From Shewanella salipaludis (lineage in GTDB: Bacteria; Pseudomonadota; Gammaproteobacteria; Enterobacterales; Shewanellaceae), in contig NZ_JAAXYH010000018.1 of NCBI RefSeq assembly GCF_012911865.1, positions 1 through 63,414 of the forward strand: 63,414 nucleotides of DNA, in the 5' to 3' direction. The notes beneath the pieces are model-generated. The model was given only the letters and a program-made list of their open reading frames with translations, ran no database searches and was not told where the DNA came from. Positions 27,112 through 36,419 of this stretch are shown piece after piece. Position 1 is the stretch's first letter; each line of letters begins with the position of its first letter. A program made the position numbers and the translations under genes.

Positions 27112-27975
27112 TCAGCGACGCTCAAGTATGCTGACCTGTTGCAGCGGCCTGGGGATCTCTATGTTGGCCGCTTTCATGGCGCGGATCAGCGCCAGGTTAA
27201 TCTGGTACTTATCCTGGTAATAGCTCTGGGTCGGCACCCAATACCTGATGCCTATCTCTACGCCGACGCTGTTGAAGTCGTTCACCCCTATCTGGGGCTC
27301 TTTTTCCCGCGAAACCTGCAGGCTCTGGTTCAGCACGTGCTGGATGAGGGCTATCGCTTGCTCCAGATCGCATTGGTAGTTCAGGTTGAAGTGGGTTTCG
27401 ACCAGCTTGTTTTCGTAGGAGTTATGCAATATCTCACCGACGATATGCTTGTTGGGTATGCTGATCCGCTCGCCTTCTTCGTTGGTCAGTATGGTCAGCC
27501 CCAGGTGTATGTCCTGGACGACCCCGGTCACCCCTTTGACGCTCAGGGTGTTGCCGACGATGAAGGGGCGGGTGACTATGATGGTGATGCCGGCGGCATA
27601 GTTGGACAGCATGCCCTGCAATGCCAAGCCGGCCCCCAGGGAAGCGGCGCCTATGGCGGCCACCATGGGGGTGATGCTGATCCCCAGCTTACCCAGGGCA
27701 ATGATCCCCACCATGACTATGACCAAGATCCGCACCAGATTGGTGATGAAATTGCTCAGGGTGATGTCTACCTTATGCTTCTCCAACTGACGGGCGATGA
27801 GGCGCGCCGCCTTGCTCGCCAGCCAGAGTCCTATGAGGAAGATGAGGATGGCGCCAATCAGTTGAAAGCTGTACTTCACCAGAAATTCTGTGAGTAGGTT
27901 GTAGACGTTCTGCAACTGTTGCAGCTCTTGCTCGAGTCCTGGCTCTGCCATCTCTAGGTCCTTGTATTGAATCAA
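27112..27975 (-). CDS. mscS: Small-conductance mechanosensitive channel, MscS type
   Basis: 287 residues. Three N-terminal helices lead to the pore helix with the Gly/Ala packing pattern AAIGAASLGAGLALQGMLSN (about 130-150), then AAGITIIVTRPFIVGNTLSV, which starts the cytosolic beta domain. These are the defining MscS segments. It opens under membrane tension to release solutes in osmotic downshock. Length matches E. coli MscS (286). Confidence 0.92.
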   Translation of the reverse strand: MIQYKDLEMAEPGLEQELQQLQNVYNLLTEFLVKYSFQLIGAILIFLIGLWLASKAARLIARQLEKHKVDITLSNFITNLVRILVIVMVGIIALGKLGISITPMVAAIGAASLGAGLALQGMLSNYAAGITIIVTRPFIVGNTLSVKGVTGVVQDIHLGLTILTNEEGERISIPNKHIVGEILHNSYENKLVETHFNLNYQCDLEQAIALIQHVLNQSLQVSREKEPQIGVNDFNSVGVEIGIRYWVPTQSYYQDKYQINLALIRAMKAANIEIPRPLQQVSILERR

Positions 27976-28485
27976 TGACCCGAAGCTTACTTAAAAACGC
28001 CCGACTTGATAATCAAAATCTCGACAACAGCCCCAGTGAGTCCTGCCGGACCCGGCCCCCAGGCTAGGCCAAAGTTCAACGCCGGCCAGTGTTTGTCTAT
28101 GGTCTGTCTATGGCCTGTCAACTTAGAGTTATTGGATTATAGTTAATAGCAGCCATTGGGCCGGCCCTGCTCCTGCTGCCTCGGCTCGGCTCAGGGGCTC
28201 AGAGGTTCAGTGGCGTAAGAATTGTGAAAATGCCTTCAAGCAGTGAATTTTATCTCCAGGCAATGGCAGGGTAGCGGGCGAGGCGGGTGACAAGTTCTGC
28301 TTATATCTATTTGTATTTAAATGACTATTTTTCAGATTCTTGTTAGTGGATTTCGGGTGAATAAAAAGTTGATTATTGGGAATAAAAATTCGTTGCATCC
28401 GACGTGAAAATGTCGTCTACTGCGCCTGTTTTTTTACACGCCTGATAATATTGTTCACTCTCGACCTTAAGGAGACACTGGCCAG
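27976..28485. other. Long leader region before the decarboxylase gene
   Basis: 510 bp without a convincing gene. The last 200 bp are AT-rich, with TGATAATAT (about 28442-28450) as a possible -10. A good ribosome site (AAGGAG) lies 12 nt before 28486. A 63-codon minus-strand frame here looks random. Confidence 0.4.
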
Positions 28486-29661
28486 ATGAGCCAATTTCAA
28501 TCTATTGATGTTGCTGATTATTATGATGCAGATACCTTTAAACGCATCGAGGAATTTGCCAAAGATAAAGCGACCCCTTTTGTGGTGATAGATACCAGTA
28601 TCATTGCGAAACAATACGATGACATGGTTGATAACTTCCCTTACGCCAGTGTTTATTATGCAGTCAAGGCGAACCCGGCGCCGGAGATCTTGTCCCTGCT
28701 GCGGGATAAGGGCTCAAATTTCGACATCGCCTCCATCTATGAACTGGACATGGTCACCAAGATAGGCGTGACCACGGACAGGGTCAGCTATGGCAACACC
28801 ATCAAGAAGCGTCAGGATGTGCGCGCCTTCTTCGAGCGCGGGGTGCGTATGTTCGCCTCTGACTCGGAAGCGGATCTGCGGATGCTGGCCGAGGAAGCAC
28901 CGGGCGCCCGCGTCTATGTGCGTATCCTCACCGAGGGCACAGACACCGCCGACTGGCCATTGTCGCGCAAATTCGGTTGCCAGAACGAGATGGCCTACGA
29001 GCTTCTGGTGTTGGCCAAGACCCTGGGGCTGGAACCCTACGGCATTTCCTTCCATGTGGGCTCGCAGCAGCGGGACATAGGCGCCTGGGATTCGGCCATA
29101 GGCAAGGTGAAGGGCATCTTCGATCGTCTGCGTGACGAGCATGGCATCCAACTCAAGATGATCAACCTGGGTGGGGGCTTCCCGGCCAATTACATAGACA
29201 AGACCAATGCCCTGGCCACCTATGCCGAGCAGATCACCCATTTCCTGCAGGAGGATTTCGGTGACGACTTGCCTGAGATCATCCTGGAGCCGGGTCGCTC
29301 ACTGATCTCCAACGCCGGCGTGCTGGTGTCGGAAGTGGTGCTGATCAGCAAGAAATCCTACACCGCGCTGGAGCGCTGGGTGTTTACCGATGTGGGTAAA
29401 TTCTCCGGCCTGATAGAAACCATGGATGAGGCGATCAAGTTCCCCATCTATACCGACAGGCAAGGCGAGCTGGAGAAGTGCGTCATCGCCGGCCCGACCT
29501 GCGACAGTGCCGACATCATGTATGAGCACTACAGCTACGGCCTGCCAAACGATCTGGCCATAGGGGATCGCCTCTACTGGCTGACGGCCGGAGCCTATAC
29601 CACCACCTATTCGGCGGTATGCTTCAACGGCTTCCCGCCGCTGAAAGACTATTATCTCTAG
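28486..29661 (+). CDS. Ornithine/lysine decarboxylase (fold type III PLP enzyme)
   Basis: 391 residues, cytosolic. Lys61 in YYAVKANP is the PLP Schiff-base lysine. The His in FHVGSQQ stacks on the cofactor, GGGFPANY and EPGRSLIS bind phosphate, and Cys339 in GPTCDSAD is the active-site Cys from the partner subunit. This set defines the eukaryote-like ODC group used by many marine proteobacteria to make putrescine or cadaverine. Ornithine versus lysine preference cannot be read with certainty. It has its own terminator. Confidence 0.85.
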   Translation: MSQFQSIDVADYYDADTFKRIEEFAKDKATPFVVIDTSIIAKQYDDMVDNFPYASVYYAVKANPAPEILSLLRDKGSNFDIASIYELDMVTKIGVTTDRVSYGNTIKKRQDVRAFFERGVRMFASDSEADLRMLAEEAPGARVYVRILTEGTDTADWPLSRKFGCQNEMAYELLVLAKTLGLEPYGISFHVGSQQRDIGAWDSAIGKVKGIFDRLRDEHGIQLKMINLGGGFPANYIDKTNALATYAEQITHFLQEDFGDDLPEIILEPGRSLISNAGVLVSEVVLISKKSYTALERWVFTDVGKFSGLIETMDEAIKFPIYTDRQGELEKCVIAGPTCDSADIMYEHYSYGLPNDLAIGDRLYWLTAGAYTTTYSAVCFNGFPPLKDYYL

Positions 29662-29681
29662 TCTGTTATCAGGCCAGGTAT

Positions 29682-29714
29682 GAGGGCGCCCATGAGGCGC
29701 CCTCTGTATTTTTA
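29682..29714 (+). terminator. Terminator after the decarboxylase gene
   Basis: GAGGGCGCC and GGCGCCCTC form a 9-bp stem with a 5-nt loop, followed by TGTATTTTT. Confidence 0.85.
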
Positions 29715-29939
29715 GCGCCAGCCAAGGGGCCTGAGCGGACTCTGGACCCGAGGTTCGCCCTCCCTGCCCAACAGCTGCTATCTTCTAGCTAGGCGCAGAT
29801 GCGGATCTTGTCATTCGGTTACATAAATTATTTACTGGTTGCCGGGAATTCTGTGATCAAGTTAACCTTAGCCGCTTCGGGACTGGGTTAGAGTCTATCG
29901 ATAAGAATTTTATAATCAAAAAAGAAAGGGGTTTTCACA

Positions 29940-30698
29940 ATGGCCGATGTATTTCATCTGGGTTTAACTAAGGCAATGTTGGATGGCGCCAGCCTGGCGA
30001 TAGTGCCTGGCGATCCTGAGCGGGTTAAGCGTATTGCCGACTTAATGGACAATGCCACCTTCCTGGCGAGCCATAGAGAGTACACGAGTTACCTGGCGTA
30101 CCTGGACGGTAAGCCTGTGGTCATCTGCTCTACGGGTATTGGCGGTCCTTCGACTTCTATCGCGGTGGAGGAGCTGGCGCAGCTTGGCGTCAATACCTTC
30201 CTGCGGATCGGCACCACGGGCGCGATTCAGCCTCAGGTGAAGGTGGGGGATGTGATAGTGACCCAGGCCTCGGTGCGTCTGGATGGTGCCAGTTTGCACT
30301 TCGCCCCCATGGAGTATCCTGCCGTGGCCAACTTCGAATGTACCACAGCCATGGTCGCCGCCTGCCGCGACATGGGCGTCGAACCCCATGTCGGCATCAC
30401 GGCCTCTTCGGATACTTTCTATCCGGGACAGGAGCGTTACGACACTGTCTCAGGCCGTGTGATCCGACGTTTCGCCGGTTCCATGAAGGAATGGCAAGAT
30501 CTGGGCGTGCTCAACTATGAGATGGAGTCTGCGACTCTGTTCACCATGTGTGCCTCTCAGGGCTGGCGTGCTGCCTGTGTTGCCGGTGTGATAGTCAACC
30601 GTACGCAACAGGAAATTCCCGATGAGGCTGTGATGAAGAAGACCGAGAGCCATGCCGTCTCCATCGTGGTGGCCGCGGCGAGAAAATTGCTGGCCTGA
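29940..30698 (+). CDS. udp: Uridine phosphorylase
   Basis: 252 residues, the same length as the E. coli enzyme. VFHLGLTKAMLDGASLAIVP and GDPERVKRIADLM bind phosphate and substrate. CSTGIGGPSTSIAVEELAQL and GVNTFLRIGTTGAIQP continue the active site. FAGSMKEWQDLGVLNYEMES supplies the uracil and ribose contacts (the QxR position was not checked in detail). It cleaves uridine to uracil and ribose-1-phosphate. It converges on a Tsx-like nucleoside porin gene with a shared terminator. Confidence 0.95.
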   Translation: MADVFHLGLTKAMLDGASLAIVPGDPERVKRIADLMDNATFLASHREYTSYLAYLDGKPVVICSTGIGGPSTSIAVEELAQLGVNTFLRIGTTGAIQPQVKVGDVIVTQASVRLDGASLHFAPMEYPAVANFECTTAMVAACRDMGVEPHVGITASSDTFYPGQERYDTVSGRVIRRFAGSMKEWQDLGVLNYEMESATLFTMCASQGWRAACVAGVIVNRTQQEIPDEAVMKKTESHAVSIVVAAARKLLA

Positions 30699-30714
30699 GC
30701 CATGCTGTGAGTTC

Positions 30715-30742
30715 AAAAAAGGCGCCCCGGGCGCCTTTTTTG
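30715..30742. terminator. Bidirectional terminator between udp and the porin gene
   Basis: GGCGCC-CC-GGGCGCC-type stem, flanked by six A on the left and six T on the right, suits both convergent genes. Confidence 0.88.
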
Positions 30743-30771
30743 GTTTCAAGCTGCGGCAAGGCGAGGCGCAG

Positions 30772-31524
30772 TTAGAAATGGTACTTGGCGATCACCGAGT
30801 AGGTATGTTGATCTACGCCCTTCACCCCATATTTGTTCTGCCACAGGTCGTACTCTATGCCGACAAACAGCTTATCCTGCTTGTGGCCACCGAAGATGAG
30901 CTGCCCCAGATCGTATTTCAGCTGAGGGTTGAAGTGGAAGTTGCTATGGTAGCCGTCGTCGTCCGTGGCAAATACCCAGTCGGCGAAACCGTCCAGCACC
31001 AGCTTCGAGTCACCCAGGGGAAAGTCGATGCGAAACACTGGGGTGAACTGCCAGCCATCGCTGTGATTGCCGCTGCTCAGGGCCTCACGGCGATAGGTGT
31101 TGAGGCTGAAGTAGTTGAAATAGGGCAAGGCGAAATCCAGTCCTAGGCCATAGAGCAGGCTATTCACCGGGCCTTCGCCTTCCTCGTAGGTCAAGGCCAG
31201 CGAGGCATCCGTGATGGCGCCCCAGGTGATGTTTTCCCCCAGGATCTTGCCGGCACTGAAGCGGGTGGAAAGCTCACCATAAGTGCTGCTGTCCTGGCCG
31301 CCATTGTTGCCATCGAAATAGATGAGATCCTGAAAGGCAAACCAGTCGCCGTATTGCCAGCCGCCGGCCGTCTCCAAGGTGAAGCCGGTCTGTTCGTCCG
31401 AAGGGGCGAGTTTATAGTCGTCACCATAGAGGCCTGTGATGCTGAAATCTGTCCATTGCACTAAGTTGTCGGCAAAGGCCTGCGGGCTCAACATGAGTGC
31501 GAGACAGAGGGCAGTTTTTTTCAT
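30772..31524 (-). CDS. Tsx/OmpK-family outer-membrane nucleoside channel
   Basis: 250 residues from ATG 31524, where a standard signal peptide begins (MKKTALCLALMLSPQAFA); a longer frame to 31569 adds an unlikely leader. The mature N-terminus (NLVQWTDFSITGLYGDDYKL) and alternating aromatic beta-strands are typical of OmpK/Tsx 12-stranded channels. It ends in a C-terminal Phe (YSVIAKYHF), the outer-membrane assembly signal. Its position next to udp fits nucleoside uptake. Confidence 0.88.
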   Translation of the reverse strand: MKKTALCLALMLSPQAFADNLVQWTDFSITGLYGDDYKLAPSDEQTGFTLETAGGWQYGDWFAFQDLIYFDGNNGGQDSSTYGELSTRFSAGKILGENITWGAITDASLALTYEEGEGPVNSLLYGLGLDFALPYFNYFSLNTYRREALSSGNHSDGWQFTPVFRIDFPLGDSKLVLDGFADWVFATDDDGYHSNFHFNPQLKYDLGQLIFGGHKQDKLFVGIEYDLWQNKYGVKGVDQHTYSVIAKYHF

Positions 31525-31722
31525 TATTATGTCCTTGGTAGAGTAGGGGGCCTGGCAGTCCGAATGCAAATCTCGCCGTTAACGGGCAAGCAGAGGCGGG
31601 GGATATGGCTGCAAAGGCGCTGAATTCTAACTTTTTTATACCAAGTTGGCATCTTTGCTTTAGTATCTATGTGCCCTGGATCTCCGTCTTAGTCTGTATC
31701 CGGGGCAGGGAATAATTTTTAT

Positions 31723-31735
31723 GACATAATATGTC
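31723..31735. promoter_or_regulatory. Possible operator palindrome between porin and nfeD genes
   Basis: GACATA and TATGTC are perfect arms around one central A, in the divergent gap. The binding protein is unknown. Confidence 0.3.
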
Positions 31736-31842
31736 GATAAAGCGCAAGCCGGCTGCTATAGTGCTATTGCGTGAGTGCCGGTGCACTAGCGCGAGAGTGA
31801 GTGCGACAGGCTGCCACCGCAGCCGGCTAAGGAGGGAATAGG

Positions 31843-32298
31843 ATGTTCACAGATTCGGTTATGGCCTGGGCTGCCCTTGGGGCTGTCCTCATGTTGGCGG
31901 AGCTTATCCTTCCCGGGGGAATAGTCGTCCTGCTCGGCGCCGCCTGTATTCTGGTTGCCGGCGCCCTTGGCCTTGGCTTGGTGACGGGCCTGGCCCAGAG
32001 CCTAACCCTCTGGTTTATCGCCTCCATCGTCTTGCTGCTTGCTTTCAGGCAGCTGACCCAGAAATGGGTTGGCGGTGATGCTCATGTGGGCAACACGGAT
32101 GAGGAGCTGGACATCTTTAACCAGTTGGCACTGGTCAAAGAGGTCATAGGACCCGGGGAAAAACCCGGCAGGGTCGAATTCCACGGGGTGGAGTGGCCGG
32201 CCTTGGGGGACGGCAGCGAGATCCCCGTCGGCGCCAGCGTCAGAGTCATATGTCGGGAAAATATTGCCTTGGTGGTCGAGCCGGTCCAGGGCGAATAA
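31843..32298 (+). CDS. Short NfeD-type membrane protein
   Basis: 151 residues. Two or three hydrophobic segments occupy residues 1-70 (AELILPGGIVVLLGAACILV is typical of NfeD), followed by an OB-fold domain (about 95-150, GRVEFHGVEWPALGDGSEIP then GASVRVICRENIALVVEP). This is the short form, without the serine protease domain of NfeD1b. NfeD proteins associate with SPFH/stomatin proteins in membranes. Two such genes follow in the same operon. Confidence 0.87.
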   Translation: MFTDSVMAWAALGAVLMLAELILPGGIVVLLGAACILVAGALGLGLVTGLAQSLTLWFIASIVLLLAFRQLTQKWVGGDAHVGNTDEELDIFNQLALVKEVIGPGEKPGRVEFHGVEWPALGDGSEIPVGASVRVICRENIALVVEPVQGE

Positions 32299-32323
32299 TC
32301 TTAAGTTAATAAGGAAGGAATCC

Positions 32324-33262
32324 ATGTTTATTTTTACTCTGGTCGTACTCTTCGTCCTGTTTATCCTCTACAAGCTGATGCTGATAGTCCCCATGCGCGA
32401 GGTCCATGTGATCGAACGTTTGGGCAAGTTCCGCACCGTGCTCTATCCAGGGTTTCATTTTCTGATCCCCTTCTTCGATCGGGTGGCCTATCGCCACGAT
32501 ACCCGTGAGCAGGTGCTGGACGTGCCGCCCCAGAGCTGCATCTCCAAAGACAACACCCAGCTGGAAGTGGATGGCCTGGTGTACCTCAAGGTGATGGACG
32601 GCAAGCTCGCCAGCTATGGGATTGAAAACTACCGCAAGGCGGCGGTGAACCTGGCCCAGACCACAATGAGATCCGAGATAGGCAAGCTGTCCCTGACCGA
32701 GACCTTCTCCGAGCGCGACAGCCTCAACGAGTCGATAGTGCGCGAGATAGACAAGGCTTCGGATCCCTGGGGCATCAAGGTATTGCGTTACGAGATCAAG
32801 AATATCACCCCATCGCGGCATGTGATCCACACCCTGGAGAAGCAGATGGAGGCCGAGCGCCGCAAACGCGCCGAGATCACCCTGGCCAACGCCGAGAAGG
32901 CGGCGATGATCAACATGTCCCAAGGCGAGCGCCAGGAGGCGATCAACCTGTCCGAGGGCCAGAAACAGAAACGCATCAACGAGGCCAAGGGGACAGGCCA
33001 GGAGATCGCCATAGTCGCTCGGGCCAAGGCCGAAGGCATGGGGATGATCTCCCAGGCGCTGGCCTTCAATGGCGGCACGGATGCGATGAACATGTTGCTC
33101 AAGGAGCAGTTCATAGGTCAGGTGGGTAAGATATTGCAACAGGCCGAAGTGTCTGTGGTGCCGGCCGAAATGGCCAAGTTGGAAGGTTTCTTCGAGGGCA
33201 TGGAGCAAGTGACTCATGCCGTCGGCGCCAATGTTCAAACCGAAAAGGGAGCACGTTCATGA
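32324..33262 (+). CDS. SPFH/stomatin-like membrane protein (first of a tandem pair)
   Basis: 312 residues from ATG 32324 (AAGGAAGG upstream). An N-terminal membrane helix (1-22) is followed by the band-7 domain (REVHVIERLGKFRTVLYPGF, DVPPQSCISKDN, VNLAQTTMRSEIGKLSLTET). A coiled-coil Ala/Glu/Arg-rich region then runs from about residue 175 to 255 (EKQMEAERRKRAEITLANAE). Such proteins form large membrane rings, and QmcA of E. coli is a relative. It overlaps the next gene by 4 bp. Confidence 0.88.
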   Translation: MFIFTLVVLFVLFILYKLMLIVPMREVHVIERLGKFRTVLYPGFHFLIPFFDRVAYRHDTREQVLDVPPQSCISKDNTQLEVDGLVYLKVMDGKLASYGIENYRKAAVNLAQTTMRSEIGKLSLTETFSERDSLNESIVREIDKASDPWGIKVLRYEIKNITPSRHVIHTLEKQMEAERRKRAEITLANAEKAAMINMSQGERQEAINLSEGQKQKRINEAKGTGQEIAIVARAKAEGMGMISQALAFNGGTDAMNMLLKEQFIGQVGKILQQAEVSVVPAEMAKLEGFFEGMEQVTHAVGANVQTEKGARS

Positions 33263-34191
33263 TCAACGGAATAGACACAGACCTGATAGTCATGGCGATC
33301 TGGGGACTGATCTTCGCCATCTTCATCATCAAGTTATTCAAATCCATCTGCCTGGTGCCGACCAAGTCGGCCTACATAGTCGAACGTCTCGGCAAGTACC
33401 ATAAGACCCTGGATGCCGGCTTCCATGCGCTGATCCCCTTCGTCGACAATGTGGCTTATGTGCATGATCTCAAAGAGGAGACCATAGATGTGCCGCCCCA
33501 GGAGTGTTTCTCCAGCGACGAAGTGAATGTCGAGGTCGACGGCGTCATCTACATCTCGGTGATGGATCCCGTCAAGGCCAGCTATGGCATCACAGACTAT
33601 CGCTACGCCGCGATCCAGCTGGCGCAGACCACGACAAGATCTGTGATAGGCACCCTGGATCTGGATCGCACCTTCGAGGAGCGGGATCTGATCTCGGCCA
33701 AGGTGGTGGAAGTGCTGGATCAGGCCGGTGCCCTGTGGGGCATCAGGGTGCACAGGTACGAAATCAAGAACATCACCCCGCCGGAAACCGTCAAGAACGC
33801 CATGGAGATGCAGGTCAATGCCGAGCGGGAACGCCGCGCCCTGCTGGCCAAGAGCGAGGGTGATAAGCAGAGCAAGATCAATCGCTCCGAGGGGGTGAAG
33901 GCGGAAACCATCAACCGTTCCGAGGGGGAAATGCAGCGCCGCATCAACGAGGCCGAGGGTAAGGCCGAGGAGATTCTCACCCTGGCACGGGCCACCGCCG
34001 AATCCATAGAACGTCTGGCCGAGGTGATCGCCGCTCCCGGCGGTCACAACGCGTTGCGGATGCAGCTGGGCGAGCAATACATGCGGCAGCTCGATGGCCT
34101 GAGCCACAACAGCAGCCGCATAGTGCTGCCGGGCAACATGGTCAACTTCGACTATTGGATGGATAGCATAGGCTTGAAGGAAAAGGCGTGA
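33259..34191 (+). CDS. SPFH/stomatin-like membrane protein (second of a tandem pair)
   Basis: 310 residues with the same layout as its upstream neighbour: membrane helix (about 8-28), band-7 domain (SAYIVERLGKYHKTLDAGFH, DVPPQECFSSDEV, IQLAQTTTRSVIGTLDLDRT), coiled coil rich in Ser-Glu-Gly repeats (NRSEGVKAETINRSEG), and a short C-terminal tail. The pair clearly arose by duplication and could form a mixed ring with NfeD. Its ATG lies within the upstream stop (ATGA), giving coupled translation. Confidence 0.88.
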   Translation: MINGIDTDLIVMAIWGLIFAIFIIKLFKSICLVPTKSAYIVERLGKYHKTLDAGFHALIPFVDNVAYVHDLKEETIDVPPQECFSSDEVNVEVDGVIYISVMDPVKASYGITDYRYAAIQLAQTTTRSVIGTLDLDRTFEERDLISAKVVEVLDQAGALWGIRVHRYEIKNITPPETVKNAMEMQVNAERERRALLAKSEGDKQSKINRSEGVKAETINRSEGEMQRRINEAEGKAEEILTLARATAESIERLAEVIAAPGGHNALRMQLGEQYMRQLDGLSHNSSRIVLPGNMVNFDYWMDSIGLKEKA

Positions 34192-34265
34192 AAGCCTAGG
34201 CCGTCGAAACCCCAGCCTTGGTGAGCCCATGTAGTGGCTCCTTCAACAGGGCTGTCACGCCCCAG

Positions 34266-34298
34266 AAAGGCCCCGATGAAGCGGGGCTTTTTTTTTTT
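34266..34298 (+). terminator. Terminator of the nfeD-stomatin operon
   Basis: GGCCCCG and CGGGGCT-type stem (loop ATGAAG), followed by at least ten T. Confidence 0.9.
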
Positions 34299-34410
34299 GC
34301 CTGCAACAAGGCGGTTGCCCGCTGCCGGTGCGCAATTCAGGCAGCTGGCGAGAGCTTGTTTCACCACATGAATTTCACCACCTTAGCTTCAGCACATGAG
34401 TTTCAGCAGC

Positions 34411-35340
34411 TTAACCCGTCTGTCGCAAGCCGATATCGGCCTGACTCAGGCGGCTGCATTCGGCGGCGAGGAAGTCGAGCAGCGACCTGACCTTAGGCAG
34501 CAGGCAGCGGCGCGAGGGGTAGATGGCGTGCAGTATGCCACTGCGGGGCACCCATAGAGGCAGCACTTCGACCAAGCGCCCGGCCAGCAAGTCCTGATGC
34601 ACTATCAAGGCGGGCAGTGAGGCGATGCCGACTCCTTGGAGGGCGGCGGCCTGCAGGCCGACCATGTCGTTGACTATCAACCTGGGCTCATGGCGCCACT
34701 GCACAGTGGCGCCTGCCGGGCCCTCCAGCTGCCAGATCCCTTGTTGGCTCGCGCCATCCAGCCCCAGGCTGGGCAACTGCGCCAAATCCTCAGGGACTTG
34801 GGGTGCGGGGATGCCCTGCAGTAATCCTGGATGGCAGACCAGTTTCTGTGGGCTCTCGGCCAGTACCTTCATCACCAAATCCGTGTCTTCCAGCGGTGGA
34901 AAACGCACCCTGAGCGCCAGATCCAGTCCCTCCGCCAGCACATCGACATTGCGGTTGGTGACATCCAATTGCATCTGGATCTTGGGGTTATCCACCATGA
35001 AGCGCGCCAACATGTCGCCCAGGCTGGAGTAGAGCAGCGCCGGCGGACAACTCAGACGGATCAGTCCCTGGGGCTCGGTTTGATTCATGTCGATCACCGC
35101 CTGGGCGGCCTGGGCTTCGACCAACATGGCCTGGCAGTGGCTGAAGTACTCCTTGCCTATGTCCGTGACTATGAACTGGCGCGAGGAACGTTGAATGAGG
35201 CGTACCCCCAGGCGCTCCTCGAGCAGCGCGACCCGACGGCTGAGTTTGGACTTGGGCAGGTTCAGGGCGCGACTGGCGGGAGAAAAACCATTGTGCAGCA
35301 CTACCTGTACGTAAAAGTAGAGATCGTTTAAGTCTTGCAT
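34411..35340 (-). CDS. LysR-type regulator divergent from the pirin gene
   Basis: 309 residues. Helix-turn-helix: NDLYFYVQVVLHNGFSPASR then ALNLPKSKLSRRVALLEERL. The effector domain starts at about residue 90 (PQGLIRLSCPPALLYSSLGD). The pirin/isochorismatase pair is transcribed away from it. From memory this LysR-pirin-hydrolase layout recurs in proteobacteria, so it probably regulates that pair. Confidence 0.88.
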   Translation of the reverse strand: MQDLNDLYFYVQVVLHNGFSPASRALNLPKSKLSRRVALLEERLGVRLIQRSSRQFIVTDIGKEYFSHCQAMLVEAQAAQAVIDMNQTEPQGLIRLSCPPALLYSSLGDMLARFMVDNPKIQMQLDVTNRNVDVLAEGLDLALRVRFPPLEDTDLVMKVLAESPQKLVCHPGLLQGIPAPQVPEDLAQLPSLGLDGASQQGIWQLEGPAGATVQWRHEPRLIVNDMVGLQAAALQGVGIASLPALIVHQDLLAGRLVEVLPLWVPRSGILHAIYPSRRCLLPKVRSLLDFLAAECSRLSQADIGLRQTG

Positions 35341-35474
35341 GGTATTTCCGGTTCTTGTCGTTCTATTGGTGGAACGCTAAGTGTAGATATTGCCGTCTAC
35401 CAAAGCCAGCGTCGCGAAACTATGCTCATAGGCAAGATCAGTATTGCGCTGCCAGCAGTGCGTTGGAGAAACAG

Positions 35475-36356
35475 ATGAAACAGATTATCGGTGTCTATAA
35501 CAGCCCGGCACAGCATTGGGTCGGCGACGGCTTTCCTGTGCGTTCCCTGTTCAGCTACAGCGAGTTAGGCGAAGAGCTGAGCCCCTTCCTGTTGCTGGAC
35601 CATGCCGGTCCCCATGAGTTCGGTCCCACCAGCCACAGGCGTGGCGTGGGTCAGCATCCCCATCGCGGCTTCGAAACTGTGACTATAGTGTATGACGGTG
35701 AGGTGGAACACAGAGACTCGACCGGCGCCGGCGGCATCATAGGCCCGGGCGATGTGCAGTGGATGACGGCGGGTGCCGGCATCTTGCATGAAGAGTTCCA
35801 TTCCGACCACTACGCCAAGACGGGCGGGCCATTCGAGATGGCGCAGTTATGGGTCAACTTGCCCGCCGAACACAAGCTGGCCAAACCCGGTTACCAGGGC
35901 ATAGTGGATAAGGAAATCCCTGCGGTGGCGCTGGCGGACGACGCGGGTGTGGTCAGGGTGATTGCCGGGGAATATCTGGGCAATAGGGGGCCGGCGCACA
36001 CCTTCTCGGCCATGGACGTCTGGGATCTGCGTCTCAATGCCGGCAAGACACTGGACTTCAGTCTGCCGGCGGGGCGCACCCTGGCTGTGGTGGTGCTCGC
36101 GGGGGAGGTCGAGGTCTCGGATGGCGATAAAGCCGATGGCAAGCCAATTGCCAAGGCGCAGATGGCGGTATTGACCCGCGAAGGCGAGGCGGTATCCCTG
36201 AGTGCCAAGGCGGACAGCAAGTTGCTGATCCTCAGCGGTGAGCCGCTGGACGAGCCCATAGTCGGCTATGGTCCCTTCGTGATGAATACCCATGAGCAGA
36301 TAGCGCAGGCGATACAGGACTTCAACAACGGCCGCTTCGGTGCCATGCCGCGTTAG
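35475..36356 (+). CDS. Pirin family protein
   Basis: 293 residues from ATG 35475, with TTGGAGAAAC upstream; the frame extends further 5' without a good start. N-terminal cupin metal motif: VGQHPHRGFETVTIVYDGEV and HRDSTGAGG. GPGDVQWMTAGAGILHEEFH follows, supplying the His/Glu ligands of pirins. The C-terminal cupin is less conserved. Bacterial pirins can act as quercetin 2,3-dioxygenases or redox-dependent regulators. Function here is probably oxidative-stress related (inference). Confidence 0.88.
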   Translation: MKQIIGVYNSPAQHWVGDGFPVRSLFSYSELGEELSPFLLLDHAGPHEFGPTSHRRGVGQHPHRGFETVTIVYDGEVEHRDSTGAGGIIGPGDVQWMTAGAGILHEEFHSDHYAKTGGPFEMAQLWVNLPAEHKLAKPGYQGIVDKEIPAVALADDAGVVRVIAGEYLGNRGPAHTFSAMDVWDLRLNAGKTLDFSLPAGRTLAVVVLAGEVEVSDGDKADGKPIAKAQMAVLTREGEAVSLSAKADSKLLILSGEPLDEPIVGYGPFVMNTHEQIAQAIQDFNNGRFGAMPR

Positions 36357-36419
36357 TCCCAGGCAGATGAAACATCAGGGATGGCTTTGCCATCCCACCA
36401 CAGCAAAGAGGAGCTTCAC

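Noticed and set aside
28207..28398. 63-codon minus-strand ORF before the decarboxylase gene
   Set aside because: No ribosome site and an unconvincing composition, within the AT-rich promoter region of the next gene.
29853..29868. CRP-like site TGTGATC before udp
   Set aside because: Only the left half matches. The right half lacks TCACA.
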